This document shows, one piece after another, positions 61,424-64,000 of a stretch of 64,000 nucleotides of DNA. Source of the DNA: Planktotalea frisia (GTDB taxonomy: Bacteria > Pseudomonadota > Alphaproteobacteria > Rhodobacterales > Rhodobacteraceae). Both the position numbers and the translations under genes were made by a program. The stretch's first letter is position 1. The number at the start of each line of letters is the position of its first letter. The notes beneath the pieces are model-generated. The model searched no databases. It worked only from the letters and a program-made list of their open reading frames with translations, and was not told the origin of the DNA. The stretch spans positions 1-64,000 of the forward strand of contig NZ_MLCB01000143.1 in NCBI RefSeq assembly GCF_001890925.1, written 5' to 3'.

Positions 61424-62203
61424 TTAAACAGTGCGCTCGACCATCATTTTCTTGATCTCTGCGATTGCGAGCGCCGGATTCAATCCCTTTGGACAGGTCT
61501 TGGCGCAGTTCATAATCGTGTGGCAACGATAGAGCTTGAACGGATCTTCCAATTCATCCAAACGCTCGCCCGTCGCCTCATCACGGCTATCGATGATCCA
61601 ACGATAGGCATGAAGCAACGCCGCAGGTCCAAGGTAGCGATCACCATTCCACCAGTAAGATGGGCAAGACGTTGAACAGCATGCGCACATCACGCATTCA
61701 TACAGACCATCAAGCTTTTTGCGATCTCCGATAGACTGCTTCCACTCTTTCGCAGGGCGGTTTGTTTTCGTCTCAAGCCACGGCATGATGGATGCATGTT
61801 GCGCATAGAAATGCGTCAAATCGGGGATCAAATCCTTGATTACAGGCATGTGCGGCAGCGGGTAAATCTTAACGTCGCCTTTGACTTCATCCATGCCATA
61901 GATACAGGCAAGCGTGTTGATCCCGTCGATATTCATCGCACAAGACCCGCAAATGCCTTCACGACAAGAACGGCGGAACGTCAGCGTTGGATCAATCTCG
62001 TTCTTGATCTTGATCAGCGCGTCCAGAATCATCGGACCACAGTTGTCCATATCCACCCAATAGGTATCCACAGACGGGTTTTTGCCGTCATCAGGGTTCC
62101 AGCGATATATCTGGAATTTGCGAATGTTGTTCGCACCTTCGGGCTTTGGCCAGGTTTTGCCAGTCGTCATGCGGGAATTCTTGGGGAGGGTCAGTTGTAC
62201 CAT
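61424..62203 (-). CDS. sdhB: Succinate dehydrogenase iron-sulfur subunit
   Basis: SdhB carries electrons from the FAD of SdhA to quinone in the membrane. The 259-residue protein has the 2Fe-2S motif [22 protein letters not shown] and two further clusters in [40 protein letters not shown] and [25 protein letters not shown]. It is the last gene of the operon, twelve bases after the small lipoprotein gene. Confidence 0.98.
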   Translation of the reverse strand: MVQLTLPKNSRMTTGKTWPKPEGANNIRKFQIYRWNPDDGKNPSVDTYWVDMDNCGPMILDALIKIKNEIDPTLTFRRSCREGICGSCAMNIDGINTLACIYGMDEVKGDVKIYPLPHMPVIKDLIPDLTHFYAQHASIMPWLETKTNRPAKEWKQSIGDRKKLDGLYECVMCACCSTSCPSYWWNGDRYLGPAALLHAYRWIIDSRDEATGERLDELEDPFKLYRCHTIMNCAKTCPKGLNPALAIAEIKKMMVERTV

Positions 62204-62215
62204 CGTCTCACTCCT

Positions 62216-62533
62216 TTACAGAAACAGGCCAAGGCCGTTTTTGGAAATGCATTGCACCGTTTCAGGACGCGATGCGATTGCTGTTACGGTTTCGACGGTC
62301 GCGGGCGTCACACCTGTGGCACCCGCTTTGGCGATGTCGAAAATTTCAAAACGCGAGGCGTTGTCGATCACACAATCCGTCACCGGTGCGGCATTCACAC
62401 CTGGAAACTTTTGCGCGACCACATCGTTCACAACACCTTTGGCAGTATTGCGAGCGACCGTGTCAGCTGCATCATTCGCTTGGACACAGGCACCCAAAGT
62501 CAGCGCGATCGTCAAGATCAAAACCGCGCGCAT
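62216..62533 (-). CDS. Small lipoprotein between sdhA and sdhB
   Basis: The 105-residue protein has a lipobox ([16 protein letters not shown], Cys16) and an exported C-terminal domain with three cysteines counting the lipidated one (C54 in VTDCVIDNASRFEIFDIAKAG, C95 in VQCISKNGLGLFL). The remaining two could form a disulfide. No known family comes to mind. It abuts sdhA (the stop of sdhA is one base from its ATG), so it is expressed with the sdh operon. Similar small exported proteins between sdhA and sdhB occur in Rhodobacterales, as I recall. Confidence 0.8.
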   Translation of the reverse strand: MRAVLILTIALTLGACVQANDAADTVARNTAKGVVNDVVAQKFPGVNAAPVTDCVIDNASRFEIFDIAKAGATGVTPATVETVTAIASRPETVQCISKNGLGLFL

Positions 62534-64000
62534 TAGAACGTCCGCTCTTTCGGAGCAATCCTGTTAAGGTTAATGCCACCTTCCGCTTCCGTCGAAAGCG
62601 GAGCGGTGATCACTGGGCGATGGCTCAACTCAACATCTTTGCCATCAACGCGGCTGATCGTGTGGACACGCCAGTTTTCGTCATCACGCGTTGTGTAATC
62701 CTCATGGGCATGAGCACCACGGCTTTCTTTGCGCGCTTCAGCACCAACAATCGTCGCCAATGCGTTTGGCATCAGGTTTGTCAGCTCGAGTGTTTCCATA
62801 AGATCAGAGTTCCACACGAGCGAGCGATCCGTTACTTTCAGATCATCCACTTTCGCGGCAACATTGGTCATCTTCTCAACGCCCTCTTTCAATGTCTTGT
62901 CGGTGCGGAAGACGGCTGCATCTTCTTGCATGGTCTTTTGCATCTCGAGGCGCAACTCCGCAGTCGGCGTGCCACCATTCGCATTGCGCAGACCATCAAA
63001 ACGATCAAAGGCCGCATCGACAGAAGCTTGGTTCAAAGCCCCATTTGCCGCTTCAGCATCCACAACCTTGCCCGCGCGGATCGCAGCGGCGCGGCCAAAG
63101 ACCACAAGGTCAATCAAGGAGTTTGAGCCCAAACGGTTTGCACCGTGAACCGACGCACAGCCCGCTTCGCCAACAGCCATAAGGCCAGGAACAACTGCGT
63201 TGGGATCTTTCGCAGTGGGGTCGAGAACCTCACCAAAGTAGTTCGTGGGAATGCCGCCCATATTATAGTGAACTGTCGGCAAGACCGGAATTGGCTCTTT
63301 ATTAACGTTCACGCCTGCAAAAACCTTGGCAGATTCGGAGATGCCGGGCAGGCGCTCAGCGAGAGCCTCCGCAGGAAGGTGCGATAGGTTGAGGTGGATG
63401 TGATCCCCACCAGCACCGACACCGCGACCTTCGCGAATTTCCATTGTCATGCAACGCGAGACATAGTCGCGCGGCGCGAGGTCTTTGTAGTTCGGCGCAT
63501 ACCGCTCCATGAAACGCTCGCCTTCGGAGTTGGTGAGATACCCACCTTCCCCACGCGCACCCTCGGTTATAAGACAGCCGGAACCGTAAATACCCGTCGG
63601 GTGGAATTGAACGAACTCCATGTCCTGCAAAGCAAGACCTTGACGTGCAACCATGCCGCCGCCATCGCCTGTGCATGTGTGCGCTGAGGTGGCAGAGAAA
63701 TAGGCACGACCATAGCCACCCGTCGCCAGCACAACCATCTTCGCGTTGAAGACGTGCATCGTGCCGTCGTCGAGCTTCCAGCAGACAACGCCTTGGCAAA
63801 CGCCGTCATCCGACATGATCAGATCAATCGCGAAATACTCAATATAGAATTCCGCATTGTTCTTCAGGGACTGCCCATAAAGTGTGTGCAGGATCGCGTG
63901 ACCCGTGCGATCTGCCGCGGCGCATGTGCGCTGAACGGGAGGACCTTCGCCAAATTCAGTGGTGTGACCACCGAATGGACGCTGGTAAATCTTGCCTTCT
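62533..64000 (-). CDS. sdhA: Succinate dehydrogenase flavoprotein subunit (partial, 5' end outside)
   Basis: SdhA oxidises succinate to fumarate with covalent FAD. The frame stays open to the right window edge: the segment 63817-64000 reads [48 protein letters not shown], typical of SdhA, so the gene continues beyond 64000 and lacks about 110 N-terminal residues. Visible motifs are [42 protein letters not shown] (active site) and the C-terminal [15 protein letters not shown]-like [19 protein letters not shown]. The next gene is the small lipoprotein. Confidence 0.97.
   Translation of the reverse strand, partial: EGKIYQRPFGGHTTEFGEGPPVQRTCAAADRTGHAILHTLYGQSLKNNAEFYIEYFAIDLIMSDDGVCQGVVCWKLDDGTMHVFNAKMVVLATGGYGRAYFSATSAHTCTGDGGGMVARQGLALQDMEFVQFHPTGIYGSGCLITEGARGEGGYLTNSEGERFMERYAPNYKDLAPRDYVSRCMTMEIREGRGVGAGGDHIHLNLSHLPAEALAERLPGISESAKVFAGVNVNKEPIPVLPTVHYNMGGIPTNYFGEVLDPTAKDPNAVVPGLMAVGEAGCASVHGANRLGSNSLIDLVVFGRAAAIRAGKVVDAEAANGALNQASVDAAFDRFDGLRNANGGTPTAELRLEMQKTMQEDAAVFRTDKTLKEGVEKMTNVAAKVDDLKVTDRSLVWNSDLMETLELTNLMPNALATIVGAEARKESRGAHAHEDYTTRDDENWRVHTISRVDGKDVELSHRPVITAPLSTEAEGGINLNRIAPKERTF

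Overview
This window is core chromosome of a marine alphaproteobacterium, most likely a Rhodobacterales (Roseobacter-group, Rhodobacteraceae-type) organism. This rests on the ethylmalonyl-CoA pathway genes (crotonyl-CoA carboxylase/reductase and MeaA-type mutase), an RpoHII-type sigma-32 gene, a LuxR/LuxI pair, a 44-residue aa3-oxidase subunit IV, a TauE + TIGR02186 pair, an ICE-like iron palindrome before an nfu gene, a CIRCE-controlled groESL operon, and GC-moderate coding with short ATGA-type overlaps. I see no rRNA, tRNA, insertion sequence, prophage or CRISPR array. No stretch longer than 300 bases lacks a gene; the longest gaps (about 200-290 bases: upstream of groES, downstream of groEL, before the bmp operon, between ccrA and the luxR-leader ORF, and the left end) are described as sites.

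Layout. 1-2.5 kb: late cobalamin genes (DUF1636 protein, threonine-phosphate decarboxylase, CbiB). 2.5-5.1 kb: lytic transglycosylase, a lipoprotein, an oxidase subunit IV and a small conserved protein. 5.1-7.9 kb: acyl-CoA dehydrogenase and metallo-beta-lactamase-fold operon. 8-13.7 kb: Sua5/TsaC, an isolated PhnM, a secreted alpha/beta hydrolase, and a translationally coupled ChrB-like/ChrA/EamA operon. 13.8-18 kb: fatty-acid desaturase, VTT-type membrane protein, and groES-groEL. 18-25.7 kb: M3 peptidase, an amino-acid ABC system lacking its ATPase, MoeB-like/dut/coaBC, and rpoH(II). 25.8-32.9 kb: cobU and a phosphatase, GST, comM, gshB, yraN/rsmI, and an LpoA-like lipoprotein. 32.9-43 kb: glnD-murJ, a degenerate rhomboid, trpS, BCAT, USP, VOC, nfu-tsaB-rimI. 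42.7-49.6 kb: a BMP-type nucleoside ABC operon, then TauE-TIGR02186. 49.6-53.5 kb: SDR, RecD-like helicase, luxI, luxR and a small overlapping ORF. 53.7-60.5 kb: ccrA, an acyltransferase, meaA and deoD. 60.5-64 kb: DUF1989 protein and sdhB / small lipoprotein / sdhA (cut by the window end).

How it fits together. Cobalamin assembly genes at both ends of the left half supply the cofactor needed by the MeaA-type mutase; ccrA and meaA carry out consecutive parts of the ethylmalonyl-CoA route, which feeds succinate (sdh) and glyoxylate metabolism. Their leaders share an identical 13-base element. The heat-shock sigma factor and the CIRCE-groE operon form a stress block.

I do not find one clear-cut undescribed multi-gene system. 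The most interesting signals are small: a four-copy intergenic motif, the shared ccrA/meaA leader element, a rhomboid that has lost the Ser, His and Asn of its active site, a GST with a cysteine-containing tail, a hairpin that would mask the comM ribosome binding site, and a 71-residue ORF overlapping luxR.
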